A stretch of 34,141 nucleotides of DNA, from the NCBI GenBank assembly GCA_021738245.1, contig JAIPCJ010000030.1, positions 1 through 34,141 on the forward strand, read 5' to 3'. Shown here one piece after another: positions 25,181 through 33,582 of this stretch (position 1 is the stretch's first letter; the number at the start of each line of letters is the position of its first letter). The translations under genes were made by a program, and so were the position numbers. Origin of the DNA: Methylotenera sp. (lineage in GTDB: Bacteria; Pseudomonadota; Gammaproteobacteria; Burkholderiales; Burkholderiaceae_C). The notes below the pieces were generated by a model, which was not told where the DNA came from, did not search any database, and worked only from the letters and a program-made list of their open reading frames with translations.

Positions 25181-25310
25181 TGGAAACCAGCAGCGGTCAG
25201 CGATGCCTGCCACGACATTGCGGGGTCGGTTTGCTGGGTTCGGCCTTTCGAGGCTGGACATGGGAATCCTCCCTAAAGCTGCCCACTGAATGTGTCGTTA
25301 CGATTTGTGA

Positions 25311-26627
25311 ATGCGCCTGCTGCATCTTTCCGACATTCACTTCAAAGCACCCGACTGCCTGCAGCCGTTGATCGACCCGGAGCGCCCATACAGGACGCGG
25401 CTGAAGGCCGACCTCGTGGCCCTATGCGCGGAAAAGGCGGTTGACGCCATCCTGGTCAGCGGCGACATCGCCTTCAAGGGCCACCCCGACGAGTTCGCTG
25501 TTGCCTATGCTTGGCTGAAAGAGCTCGCTGCAGCGTCTGGTTGCCCCACTGATCGGATCTACGTGGTGCCGGGCAACCATGACGTCGATCGGTCCGTCTG
25601 CAAGGGCTCTATGGCCATCGCGAATGCGCAGGCGGCCATCGCCAATGCCAACCACCTGCGCAGGGAGGCCGTGCTGCGCACCCAGCTCAACGACCCGGAT
25701 TCAGGCCTTGCGCTGTTCAAGCCCCTGGCCGCGTACAACGCTTTCGCTTCGCCCCTGGGGTGTTTTGTCAGCCCAGCGCAGCCGTACTGGTACTACAACC
25801 TGGACGATCTCGGCGGCGGAGTGACTTTGCGCCTTCACGGCCTCACCTCGACGTTGATCTCGGGTTTAGAAGATCGCGACGACCAGCCGGGTCGGCTCTA
25901 TCTCAGTCCACTGCAGACGGTGCTGGACCCCGAGCCTGACGTGCTCAACCTGGTCATGTCGCACCACCCGCCGCGGTGGTTCCTCGACGAGCACGCTGTT
26001 GACGACGCCGTAAACGACCGGGCGCCGCTGCAGTTCTTCGGCCATGAGCACCGCCAGCGCTGCATCGCAACCGACGGCTACATGCGCTTCACGGCCGGCG
26101 CCGTGAACCCGGAACGCCATGAGCACGACTGGAAGCCAGGCTACAACGTCATCGACATCGAGGTGCTCGGCCAGGGCAAGGATCGCGTGGTGCAGGTGTG
26201 CGCGCACGTGCGCCAGCTCCAGAAGAATCCGGAGCGGTTCATCGCTCTGACGACCAAACAAGGGCAGGATGTCTGGGTCCAGAACATCCTCTTCCCCAGC
26301 CATGCAACGCACGTCGTCCGTCCGACCGAAGCCCAGCCCGCTCAAGCGGCCGCTGCAGCTCAGGTCGCGCCCGCGGCACCTGCGCACATCGCGACACCTG
26401 CGGAGGTAGCTATGAGCAGCCCGAGCACCAAGGGATTGGTCTTCCGTTTCTGGAACCTGCCCGACAGCCAGAAGCGCGAGATCATGCTGAACCTCAAGCT
26501 CATCACCCAGGAAGACCTGGTGCTGAGCGACGAGGAACTCTACAACCGCGGGCTGCGGCTCGCCGCCAAGCAAGGGCTGCTCGACGCGCTGGCCCGTGAA
26601 GTTGATCGTCTGCAACAACAAGGCTAA
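25311..26627 (+). CDS. calcineurin-like phosphoesterase with C-terminal helical adaptor
   Basis: A 438-residue protein. The N-terminal about 330 residues are a metallophosphoesterase with the full motif set: DIH (Asp8, His10), GD (51-52), GNHD (88-91), SHHP (217-220) and GHEH (244-247). These bind two metals and hydrolyse phosphodiester or phosphomonoester bonds. An Ala/Pro-rich linker (about 335-372) leads to a helical domain (375-438). Its place and look suit a GTPase-associated adaptor that docks the enzyme to the system's other parts. It is first in the operon and the likely effector. There is no ribosome site; a TACGAT sits seven bases before the ATG, so leaderless initiation is possible. 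Confidence 0.85.
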   Translation: MRLLHLSDIHFKAPDCLQPLIDPERPYRTRLKADLVALCAEKAVDAILVSGDIAFKGHPDEFAVAYAWLKELAAASGCPTDRIYVVPGNHDVDRSVCKGSMAIANAQAAIANANHLRREAVLRTQLNDPDSGLALFKPLAAYNAFASPLGCFVSPAQPYWYYNLDDLGGGVTLRLHGLTSTLISGLEDRDDQPGRLYLSPLQTVLDPEPDVLNLVMSHHPPRWFLDEHAVDDAVNDRAPLQFFGHEHRQRCIATDGYMRFTAGAVNPERHEHDWKPGYNVIDIEVLGQGKDRVVQVCAHVRQLQKNPERFIALTTKQGQDVWVQNILFPSHATHVVRPTEAQPAQAAAAAQVAPAAPAHIATPAEVAMSSPSTKGLVFRFWNLPDSQKREIMLNLKLITQEDLVLSDEELYNRGLRLAAKQGLLDALAREVDRLQQQG

Positions 26628-26647
26628 CTGCCAGCCAAGGGAGGCAA

Positions 26648-27685
26648 ATGAAACCTGAATTTCAGCGTTGGTACGAGGCGGTGCAGTTGACCCTGGACCC
26701 GCAAGTCATGGAAGCGCGCTGGGCGGCCTTGCAGGCGCTTGCCGAGTCGATCAACGACGCGGAGCTTGAAGCGCTCGCGCGGGCCGCCTTCCGTTCCGAC
26801 CAGACGACGGCTGCCACCGCCACGGTTCGCACCAAGCTGGCCGACAAGGGCGGCGCGATGGCCGACGAGGAGTTCGCGCTGCTGGCTGCGGCTGCTCTGG
26901 CTGTGATCCTGCAGCGGGACGAGCCGGCGGCCGCACGGGCAGCCACGATGATCTGCACGGCTCATTTCAAGAACCTACGAACGCTGAGGCAGCCGATGGA
27001 TCTGGTCGGTCTTGGCGCCACCGCCAGGGTTGCGCTGGCCCGGACCTCGCGCCGACGCCCGCCACTGGAGTTGGAACCGATGCCGTCGCTGGAGGTGGAT
27101 ACAACCCCCGCTGAAGAGACCGAGGACAGCAACGAGAGCATCAGGCTGCTTGCCGGCGCCTTCACCGAGGCGATGCAGCAAATCGCCGACCGGCAGGCTG
27201 ACTTCGAGGAACGGGCTCTGCGGTATATCAGCATCCAGGACGAGGAGCTGAACATGCTTTGGTGGCTCCAGGGCGGCCGCACCCAGGCCGGCCAGCTCTT
27301 CGAGGAGATCCCTCGGGAGCAGCAGCCCTTCGTGCTGGCGCGCGATCTCGCGGAGGCCACCTTTTCCCTGCCTGGTGCGTCCGCCATCGGGTCGCTGCTG
27401 GAGCGGGCTGGCATCAAGAACGACGAACCGCTAGAGGTCGCGGCTGCCATCCAGGCCTTGCCGATCGAATGGCTCAGGATCGCACTTCCTGAGGCGGACA
27501 AACACAAGGTCTCGCCGGTCACCACGCCGCTGCACGAAGGAATCAAGCGGCGTCTTGAAGTGCGTGGCGAGAATTCGTGGATCGCTGGCTGGGCCGGCGT
27601 CTGCGACATCGACACTTCAGCGCGCCTGACACCGCTGCAACTGGCGGACCTCTGCTACTGCGAGCAGCTTCTCATCCGCAAGTAG
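26648..27685 (+). CDS. all-helical GTPase-system protein (GASH-like)
   Basis: A 345-residue, mainly alpha-helical protein without catalytic motifs. Residues 1-125 form one Ala-rich helical bundle, then a polar linker (about 130-165), a charged helix, and a second domain beginning near DEELNMLWWLQGG that continues to the C-terminus. Its place between a phosphoesterase effector and two P-loop GTPases, and its composition, match the GTPase-associated system all-helical (GASH) proteins predicted by comparative genomics. The ATG has a strong AAGGGAGG site. It likely serves as scaffold or adaptor. The name rests on context plus partial recall of family features. Confidence 0.7.
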   Translation: MKPEFQRWYEAVQLTLDPQVMEARWAALQALAESINDAELEALARAAFRSDQTTAATATVRTKLADKGGAMADEEFALLAAAALAVILQRDEPAAARAATMICTAHFKNLRTLRQPMDLVGLGATARVALARTSRRRPPLELEPMPSLEVDTTPAEETEDSNESIRLLAGAFTEAMQQIADRQADFEERALRYISIQDEELNMLWWLQGGRTQAGQLFEEIPREQQPFVLARDLAEATFSLPGASAIGSLLERAGIKNDEPLEVAAAIQALPIEWLRIALPEADKHKVSPVTTPLHEGIKRRLEVRGENSWIAGWAGVCDIDTSARLTPLQLADLCYCEQLLIRK

Positions 27686-27687
27686 CC

Positions 27688-28734
27688 ATGGCAGACCTCG
27701 AACCGCAAGAAAGCGCCGAGTCACCTCGCTGTGCTAACCCGGACTGCCAGGTCGCGGTGGATGGCCGCTGCATAGAAGGCTTCCCCGACACGGCCGAGTG
27801 CCCGCAGTTCGGCCGCATTGCGATCATGCCGGTTGCCCCAGCGCCGGGCGCCCACCCTGCACCGAGCAATGGCGTTGCCATGCAGGCCTCGACCACGTTG
27901 TCTGTGGACGAGGCCGATGACGTCGTCAAGGAAAGGCCGTCGCGTGTCATCGCCATCGCAGGACCTCAGTCCGCAGGCAAGACCAGCCTGATCGCCGGCC
28001 TTTACGACCTGTTCCAGCTCGGCCAGGTCGGCAACGTGTCATTCGCTCAGTCCTTCTCCTTGCACGCCTTCGAGCAGGCCGCACACGACTCGCGCGCGGC
28101 GTCGCGCCGCACGACCCCTAACACGGCACGCACCGAGCGTGGCGAGGTCCGCTTCTATCACCTGGAGCTGGTCGACACTGACTCCGGCGCCGTGCCGAGC
28201 GTCCTGCTGGGCGACCGGGCGGGCGAAGAGTACCTGGAGACGCGCAGCAATCCGCTGTCCGCGCAAGAGTTCCCTGAGCTGCGGCGCGCGGACGTGTTGA
28301 CCCTGCTTGTCGACGGCGAGCGGCTATTGGATGCCGGCCAGCGCCACAACCTGCGCTCCGAGATCCGCCAGACGCTGCACGCCTTCGTCGAGGCCGGCGT
28401 GGTCAGGACTACCCAGCGGCTGGCGCTCGTGCTGACGAAGCTGGATGTCATTCGCAAGGCAGCCGATGGTGGCGAGCGGACGTTCCAGGGCTTCGACACC
28501 CTGCTGGCAGGCCTGCGCGCCGACTATGGCGCGAACTTCGCGGCCGTCGAGTCCTTCCAGATCGCAGCGCAGCCCAGCACGGATGGCGCCAAGCGCGGCG
28601 AGAACCTCGACCGCCTGCTGGCCTACTGGATGGCGGAGCCGATGCGCTACCGCCCGGCCTCGATGGTCTTCGACGTGCCGGAGGCGGAACGCTACTTCGA
28701 CCGCCTCATGGCTCTGCCGAAAGGCGCCCAATGA
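27688..28734 (+). CDS. TRAFAC-type GTPase of a two-GTPase system (DO-GTPase2-like)
   Basis: A 348-residue protein. An N-terminal Cys cluster (Cys15, Cys20, Cys28, Cys38) could bind zinc. After a linker the GTPase domain starts with the P-loop AGPQSAGKTSLIAG (91-104). It continues with Walker B-like LLGDRAGEEY (DRAGE at 176-180) and the guanine-specificity motif TKLD (250-253). An acidic residue (Glu180) follows Gly in the switch II region. The gene starts two bases after the helical protein and overlaps the next GTPase gene by four bases (ATGA), so both GTPases are probably made in fixed ratio. They are thought to act together as a regulated switch. Confidence 0.8.
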   Translation: MADLEPQESAESPRCANPDCQVAVDGRCIEGFPDTAECPQFGRIAIMPVAPAPGAHPAPSNGVAMQASTTLSVDEADDVVKERPSRVIAIAGPQSAGKTSLIAGLYDLFQLGQVGNVSFAQSFSLHAFEQAAHDSRAASRRTTPNTARTERGEVRFYHLELVDTDSGAVPSVLLGDRAGEEYLETRSNPLSAQEFPELRRADVLTLLVDGERLLDAGQRHNLRSEIRQTLHAFVEAGVVRTTQRLALVLTKLDVIRKAADGGERTFQGFDTLLAGLRADYGANFAAVESFQIAAQPSTDGAKRGENLDRLLAYWMAEPMRYRPASMVFDVPEAERYFDRLMALPKGAQ

Positions 28735-29597
28735 GCAAGCATTCCGTCGTCGTCATGGGCCTCCCTGGCTCCGGCAAGACCACCTTCCTCGCCGCGCTGT
28801 GGCATCTGGTCAGCGAGAAGGAAGTGCCCTGCAAGTTGACCTACGTGTCGCTGCAGACCGGCAACATCGAGCACCTGCATGAGATCGCCTCTCAGTGGCG
28901 GGCGGCCAAGAAGCAAGAGCGTACCGCCCAGGGGGGCGACAAGCTCGTATCGATGATCCTCAAAACCGAGGGTGGGAATCCGCAGACAGTCACGTTCCCC
29001 GATGTCGCCGGCGAGGCCTTCCTGCGGATGTGGGGCCTGCGCGAGTGCGACGAGACCGTCGCGGGCTGGCTCAAGGAACCGGGCGTGCTGCTCTTCATTC
29101 ACGCCGACAAGGTCACCGTGCCCAACTGGGTGATCGACGAAAAGTTGCTGATGGAAGACCTCGGGCTTCCGCTCGAAGCCGACGCCGAGCCCGAGAAAGT
29201 GGTCGACTGGTCCCCGGACGTGGCACCCACCCAGGTGCAACTCGTCGACCTGCTGCAGTCGATGCAGACCGAACCACTGAACGTCGGGCCCCGCCGCCTG
29301 GCCATCATCCTTTCGGCGTGGGACAAGGCATCGGGCCGCGGCTTGTCGCCCGAGCAGTACCTGGCCAGGCGCATGCCGCTGCTAGATCAGTTCCTGAAGC
29401 ACGGCCTGCATTCCGACTGGGAGACGCGCATCTATGGCGTCAGCGCCCAGGGCGGCGACTACGACGACGACAACACGAAGCTGGCGGACGCGGAGCGTCT
29501 GCGGGATATCGACGTGCCGTCGGAGCGAGTTTCGGTGGTCTATGCTGGTGGCAAGTCCAACGACCTGACCGAACCGCTGCAGTGGCTGCTGACGTAG
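28731..29597 (+). CDS. second GTPase of the pair (DO-GTPase1-like)
   Basis: A 288-residue P-loop GTPase with its active region at the very N-terminus: VVVMGLPGSGKTTFLAAL (P-loop 10-18), Walker B FPDVAGE (89-95), and SAWDK (195-199) in place of the usual NKxD. The C-terminus reads VYAGGKSNDLTEPLQWLL. The protein is distinct from its partner (GDRAGE, TKLD), so the pair is not a recent duplication. In systems of this kind two different GTPases occur side by side. It is coupled to the upstream gene by the ATGA overlap. Confidence 0.8.
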   Translation: MSKHSVVVMGLPGSGKTTFLAALWHLVSEKEVPCKLTYVSLQTGNIEHLHEIASQWRAAKKQERTAQGGDKLVSMILKTEGGNPQTVTFPDVAGEAFLRMWGLRECDETVAGWLKEPGVLLFIHADKVTVPNWVIDEKLLMEDLGLPLEADAEPEKVVDWSPDVAPTQVQLVDLLQSMQTEPLNVGPRRLAIILSAWDKASGRGLSPEQYLARRMPLLDQFLKHGLHSDWETRIYGVSAQGGDYDDDNTKLADAERLRDIDVPSERVSVVYAGGKSNDLTEPLQWLLT

Positions 29598-29607
29598 CGC
29601 TTTCCCC

Positions 29608-31665
29608 GTGATCATCAAAGTTCATCAAGCGCTGCACGGGTATTCAGACGGACATCGCCAACTCGCCTGCTCGGCCAGACTCTCCCCGCAGGATGCCAAG
29701 CTGGTCCTCGTGATGAGCGACGTCTCGGGGTCGGGGGTCGCGTCCGAAGGCAGCAGCTACCTGACCGGCTACCCCCTCTCGGAAAGCGGTATGTACGCGC
29801 TGGCCAGGACCTGGTCGGCGCCAGAGATGCCGCGACCGGGATGCGTCTGGACCCACACGCTGTTCATCGACTTCCCGGACTTGGCTGCAATCGGCGCTCC
29901 GTCTCGGCTGGCCAAACTCTTCGCCAGGCCGGAATCACCGTCCTGGTCCTCCTATGGCACGCCCGGGACTCTCGACCTGCTGGCCGGCGACGGGCCCGAG
30001 CCGCGCATGACGATGCCGGAGGAAGACTGGGTGGCCGGCGTGCTGAGCGGGCTTTACGAGTCCGCCAGCAGCCGCGTGGTTGCCAAACGGGATCCGAGTG
30101 TGCCGGTGGACGCGCTGACGCTGCGGATCTGGGACCAGCAGTGGCCGCGGCTGCGTCGCTCGTTCAGGTTCTGCACGTTCACGACCAAGGACCGCTCCAC
30201 CTTGGCCGCCTCATTCGATCTTCAGATCCTGCCCGGCCCCGATGTGTCGAGCCGCGCGCGCCTACCGAACACGCGCGAGGTGTCGCCGATGTCCTTCCAG
30301 AGCCAGCCCGATTGGCTGATGACTCTCATGGACGATGTGCGGCAGCCCAACTACGGCGGGCTGCGGGACACGCTGAAGCGCCTCGGTGCCGACATCCTGG
30401 GCGGCCGCGAGGCCATGCCAGTCTTTTGCACCTTCCACCGCCTCACGAGCGGCCCGGTGTCGCCGAACAAACTTCATGAAGCGATCGAGATGGTCGACGA
30501 GCCAGGTCCGCTTTCGACCTCGGACCTGGCACGCGCGCAGGTCGCTGACTACGTGCTGAGCAACGTCGAGGATGCCGACACGAGGGCGTTGGACTTTCTC
30601 TGGGACCAGTGGCACTACATCGAGCCGTCGCGCCTCCAGCAGCGCCTGCCGGACGTGGCTGCACCGCTCTGGCGGGCATCGCAGCGACGTCTGCTGGCGG
30701 CTTTGCGCAACCCCGCCGACGACGCAGCGGGCTGGGCGGCGCAGATGCTCAAGGCCGTTCCCACCGAAGATCTGCTGGCGGATTGGCCCGAGCGCGACGT
30801 GCCGCTCCGGGAGTTGCTGCGGGCGCGGCCCGACCTGGTGGAGGTGCCTGCCTTCTGGGCGGTGGTCGACGTCCGCTCCGCCCATGACCTCAACGGCCTG
30901 CCCATGACGGACACGGCCGCCGTCGCGCTGGTTCATGGCATGGAGCGCGAGCCAGGTATGCGCGCTGCGGTGCAGGCGCTGGGGCGGGTGCACGTTCTCA
31001 AGATCGTGCAGCTCCTGAGCGGTCTGAAGGACTCCGACGGCAGAGAACTGCGCTGGGTTCGGTACTGCGTCGACGATGCCTCGGCGGTTGCTGAGTTTAT
31101 GAGCCAGGTGCAGGCACCGGCGCAGGCGCTGCTCATGGAGTTCGCGCGCACGGTGTCGCCCGATTCAGTGCCCAACCAGTATGGGGACGATCCTTGGTAC
31201 ACCGCGCTGTTGGAGCTCAGAAATGCCAAGGGGTCCTTGCCGCATCGGCTGGCCGCCTACGCCTTCGCTCGCGCACTGGGCCGCAGCTCTAGGAACATCG
31301 GCGAGTTGCTGCAGATGACCTTCGAGCAGCTGCACGCGGCCGTGTCCAACTCGGCGCTGGCTGACGACGACTGGCGGCTGATCGAGCCGCGGCTGTCGTG
31401 GGTGTCCGACGACAAGCGGTGGAACCGCGCAGGTCGGCTGAGGAACGCGGTCGCCAGCGCCTACCTGGACCGGCACCTGTGGCCGCGTGGGTTCGCTTGG
31501 ATGGCTTCGGACAACAGCGTGTTCGTGGCGTTGATGGAAGAGACGGCGGAACGCTGGGGCGGCAAGCGTTTCCTGAAGACTGTTGAAGAGTCGCTGGAAC
31601 AAGAGACCGACGCCCTCTGGCGGGCCAGGCGCGAGCTGATCCACTGGTTCCTTAAGCGCAAGTAG
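29608..31665 (+). CDS. GTPase-associated protein 1 (GAP1)-like
   Basis: A 685-residue protein with no enzymatic motif I can name. The N-terminus, VHQALHGYSDGHRQLACSARL (HGYSDGH at residues 10-16), is the hallmark of the GAP1 N-terminal domain in GTPase-linked conflict systems. A middle region (about 150-300) and a long helical, Trp/Arg/Leu-rich C-terminal region (about 340-680) follow. It starts with GTG, ten bases after the preceding stop, and ends the operon, 35 bases before the convergent gene. It is the largest subunit and would plausibly sense or bind a trigger; this is inference. Confidence 0.75.
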   Translation: MIIKVHQALHGYSDGHRQLACSARLSPQDAKLVLVMSDVSGSGVASEGSSYLTGYPLSESGMYALARTWSAPEMPRPGCVWTHTLFIDFPDLAAIGAPSRLAKLFARPESPSWSSYGTPGTLDLLAGDGPEPRMTMPEEDWVAGVLSGLYESASSRVVAKRDPSVPVDALTLRIWDQQWPRLRRSFRFCTFTTKDRSTLAASFDLQILPGPDVSSRARLPNTREVSPMSFQSQPDWLMTLMDDVRQPNYGGLRDTLKRLGADILGGREAMPVFCTFHRLTSGPVSPNKLHEAIEMVDEPGPLSTSDLARAQVADYVLSNVEDADTRALDFLWDQWHYIEPSRLQQRLPDVAAPLWRASQRRLLAALRNPADDAAGWAAQMLKAVPTEDLLADWPERDVPLRELLRARPDLVEVPAFWAVVDVRSAHDLNGLPMTDTAAVALVHGMEREPGMRAAVQALGRVHVLKIVQLLSGLKDSDGRELRWVRYCVDDASAVAEFMSQVQAPAQALLMEFARTVSPDSVPNQYGDDPWYTALLELRNAKGSLPHRLAAYAFARALGRSSRNIGELLQMTFEQLHAAVSNSALADDDWRLIEPRLSWVSDDKRWNRAGRLRNAVASAYLDRHLWPRGFAWMASDNSVFVALMEETAERWGGKRFLKTVEESLEQETDALWRARRELIHWFLKRK

Positions 31666-31700
31666 TCGCAAGATGGATGGCTCCATTCCGCAAGCTGCGT

Positions 31701-32672
31701 TCAGCTCGGCCACCGCCAGATCCAAGGTTTGAATTCCGGCCTTGCCGCTGGAAGTCGTGAGTCTGCGATCAGCCTTGCAACGTCGTCCACGGACAGTTCC
31801 ACTTTTCGCTTGAGGGTCAAGCGGGGTTGTGGCTTCGCTCGCAACCATGATGGCCACCGCGCCTCGTCTTGGATCCACGCGATTTCAAACTGTTCTGTCC
31901 ACACGCGTTCACGAGTGGGCGTCAATGTGAGAACGCCGGCAACCGACCCTGATAGCTGGCACAGCGGACCATGCAGCAACTGTTCCATGACACGTGACAG
32001 TGCCGCCTGCTCCCCGCCAAGCGTGCCGGGCACGCTTTCATCCAACGTGATGACGCACCAGTACCCTCGCTCTGTTGGGCGATGCGAGAGCTCGGGAATG
32101 GCCGCCCAGTACGCCGTCCCTGACCCGCCCTGACGGGTTTCGATTGCGATGGGTGACCAGCCGACTGCTGACAGCCGCTCCGCGTCAAGGCGCGTATCCG
32201 GACTGTCGTGCCACCGTGTCCAGCTACCTGTGTGACTGTCGAAGACTTCGAGTTCGTCCAACGGCACGCCCCCAACGTGGAAGCCGTTGAGGTCCTCGTC
32301 GATGCCGCCCACCTTCCAGATCAGCTCAGCATTGCCGTCCAGGTGGTCGTCTTCGGCAAAGGTCCATTCATGGAGGCGATCCCGCACAACGGTGCGAAGC
32401 ATGCGCATCAACACCATCGGGTGCTCTGAAGCACGCGTCCGCCAATCGCGTATGGCGACGTCGAGCGTCCGCCACAACGAGAGCCGAAAGATTCCTTGAT
32501 GAGGGGTGCGAGTTCGATCCGCTTCGAGCAGTTCGACATGCGGATATCGATCACCCGTGTCCCAGCGCGCAGGCCGCAGGAACGGCTGTCGCCGAATGGT
32601 TCGTACGCCAGCCAGTGCGTCGACCCTGTAGAAAAATCGATCGGGCAGCTCAGGATCAGGCGTGCGATGCAC
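31701..32672 (-). CDS. hypothetical protein, island cargo
   Basis: A 323-residue soluble-looking protein that I do not recognise. It is rich in Trp, Arg and Asp, with segments such as LIWKVGGIDEDLNGFHVGGV (about residue 115-135) and GYWCVITLDESVPGTL (about 205-220), and has no signal peptide or membrane helix. The GTG start follows an AGGAG site that lies inside the end of the upstream small gene, showing translational linkage. It is convergent with the GAP1-like gene, so it is transcribed as a separate unit. It could be a partner of the GTPase system or unrelated cargo. Confidence 0.72.
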   Translation of the reverse strand: MHRTPDPELPDRFFYRVDALAGVRTIRRQPFLRPARWDTGDRYPHVELLEADRTRTPHQGIFRLSLWRTLDVAIRDWRTRASEHPMVLMRMLRTVVRDRLHEWTFAEDDHLDGNAELIWKVGGIDEDLNGFHVGGVPLDELEVFDSHTGSWTRWHDSPDTRLDAERLSAVGWSPIAIETRQGGSGTAYWAAIPELSHRPTERGYWCVITLDESVPGTLGGEQAALSRVMEQLLHGPLCQLSGSVAGVLTLTPTRERVWTEQFEIAWIQDEARWPSWLRAKPQPRLTLKRKVELSVDDVARLIADSRLPAARPEFKPWIWRWPS

Positions 32673-32680
32673 CTTGTGGG

Positions 32681-32938
32681 CTACTCCTGCTGCGGTTCAG
32701 GAGTGCCGGGTGCGATAGGCATCACGCCCCTATTCAGCACCGTACCGGTCCGAGGCCTGGAGATCGCAAGCGGCTTTGGGGAGCCTGCGATGAGACCGGT
32801 CGCGCCTTTTGGTTCAGTCGCCGCAAGATCCCTCGCCTGGTCACGTGTCAGACCCCGCTCGAAGATGCGCTGCGCCTTCTCTGCCAGGTCGTTGGGGACG
32901 GCAACAAACTTGCCAGGGGCGACTCGAACTCGCTTCAT
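32681..32938 (-). CDS. 85-residue hypothetical protein, partner of the 323-residue protein
   Basis: A small basic protein. Its start is well supported by GGAGG eight bases before the ATG. The N-terminal half (MKRVRVAPGKFVAVPNDL to LTRDQARDLAA) is helical, and the C-terminal half is Pro/Gly/Thr-rich and likely unstructured. It ends eight bases before the next gene, whose ribosome site it contains. The size and order (small gene before larger) would suit an antitoxin-toxin pair, but no domain supports that. Confidence 0.65.
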   Translation of the reverse strand: MKRVRVAPGKFVAVPNDLAEKAQRIFERGLTRDQARDLAATEPKGATGLIAGSPKPLAISRPRTGTVLNRGVMPIAPGTPEPQQE

Positions 32939-33079
32939 GCTTTAGGCCTCCGCAGCCAGTTACTTTGCCATGCTCGCGTCAAACAAGAACGCGCAAGGCT
33001 TGGGGGGCGGATCGTCCCAGCCCGCAGCGGCGTGCTTGAGTCGTTCCGGCTCGGCACGCTGACCGACCCCGCGCCGATT

Positions 33080-33185
33080 TCGGTGCAAAAACCTGGGTTA
33101 AGGGATCAGCACTCCTTGGAGAATCAACGACTTACGCAGAGGGGCCAAAAGAGCCCGCGTCGATTTGCGTGCAGAAACTGGGGTT
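33080..33185 (-). repeat. right terminal repeat of the island
   Basis: On the minus strand: CAGTTTCTGCACG core (TGCAGAAA at 33170-33177), central GTAAGTCGTTGATT (33122-33135), then GGTTTTTGCACC core (33084-33091). Cores are 86 bases apart against 84 at the left end, and the central motif differs from the left one at one base of 14. Both cores are preceded by CTTAACCC. The repeat overlaps the 3' end of the 148-residue protein gene. Confidence 0.8.
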
Positions 33186-33578
33186 AAGCGATATGTCGTG
33201 GACGGCATTGCGGGCGGTTGCTGCCAAGCCTGCGATCAGGCCGACTGCCGCCCTGGTGGTGTGGTCTGCTCGACTGCCAGCGATGGCCAGGCTGACGGTG
33301 CTGCACTCGACACAGAGGCTGTTAGCGACCGCCAGAATTTCGCCATCCGGGCGCTCCAGGGCGATCGCCACGCGTAGGAGATCAACCAGCCGGTCGACTT
33401 CCGCCAGCCGGCAGGCCAACTGCCGTTGCCACGGTTTCGCGCGCGAAAGCCCCTTCTTCAGCAGTCGGACCAAGTCGGCCAAGTCGCCGATCGTCTTGGT
33501 GATGGTCACCAGTTGTGGGGAATCAGAGGGCGGCACCGTTTCAGAGGTGGCGCTCGTCCCGGTGAAGGGCTCGTCCAT
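33132..33578 (-). CDS. hypothetical helical protein ending in the island repeat
   Basis: A 148-residue protein, unrecognised. A polar N-terminus is followed by Leu/Ala-rich amphipathic helices (ITKTIGDLADLVRLLKKGL, ACRLAEVDRLVDLLRVAIAL) and a Gly/Ala-rich segment with a mild hydrophobic character (AAVGLIAGLAATA). The last about 18 residues (from LNPSFCTQ) are encoded by the right terminal repeat, so its natural C-terminus may have been replaced when the repeat was placed there. It starts four bases after the coiled-coil gene ends, so the two form an operon. Confidence 0.6.
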   Translation of the reverse strand: MDEPFTGTSATSETVPPSDSPQLVTITKTIGDLADLVRLLKKGLSRAKPWQRQLACRLAEVDRLVDLLRVAIALERPDGEILAVANSLCVECSTVSLAIAGSRADHTTRAAVGLIAGLAATARNAVHDISLNPSFCTQIDAGSFGPSA

Positions 33579-33582
33579 CGCG

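Larger units (their letters stand above)
24797..25310. other. gene-poor left junction of the island
   Basis: No protein gene is credible here; small frames lack ribosome sites. The stretch holds the ccmI upstream region, a repeat copy in inverted orientation at 24825-24840, the 16-base palindrome CAAGGGTAATCCCTTG at 24848-24863, and the composite repeat at 25082-25180. After 25181, about 130 bases lead to the phosphoesterase ATG, with a possible -10 (TACGAT, 25299-25304) seven bases before it. Confidence 0.7.
25082..33185. mobile_element. island bounded by about 100-bp inverted repeats, carrying a GTPase system
   Basis: The segment between the left and right composite repeats is about 8.1 kb. 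It carries the five-gene GTPase/phosphoesterase operon and two opposite-strand genes, and encodes no transposase or recombinase. The repeats at its ends are inverted and share internal layout. This suggests a non-autonomous unit moved by a recombinase supplied elsewhere; repeats with paired subsites are known at the ends of tyrosine-recombinase (trio-type) elements, but the family here is my inference. Whether the right-hand genes at 33.2-34.1 kb belong to the same element is unclear. Confidence 0.55.

Noticed and set aside
25038-25289. 83-codon frame in the left junction
   Set aside because: It is built largely from the terminal repeat, has no ribosome site and ends before the operon.
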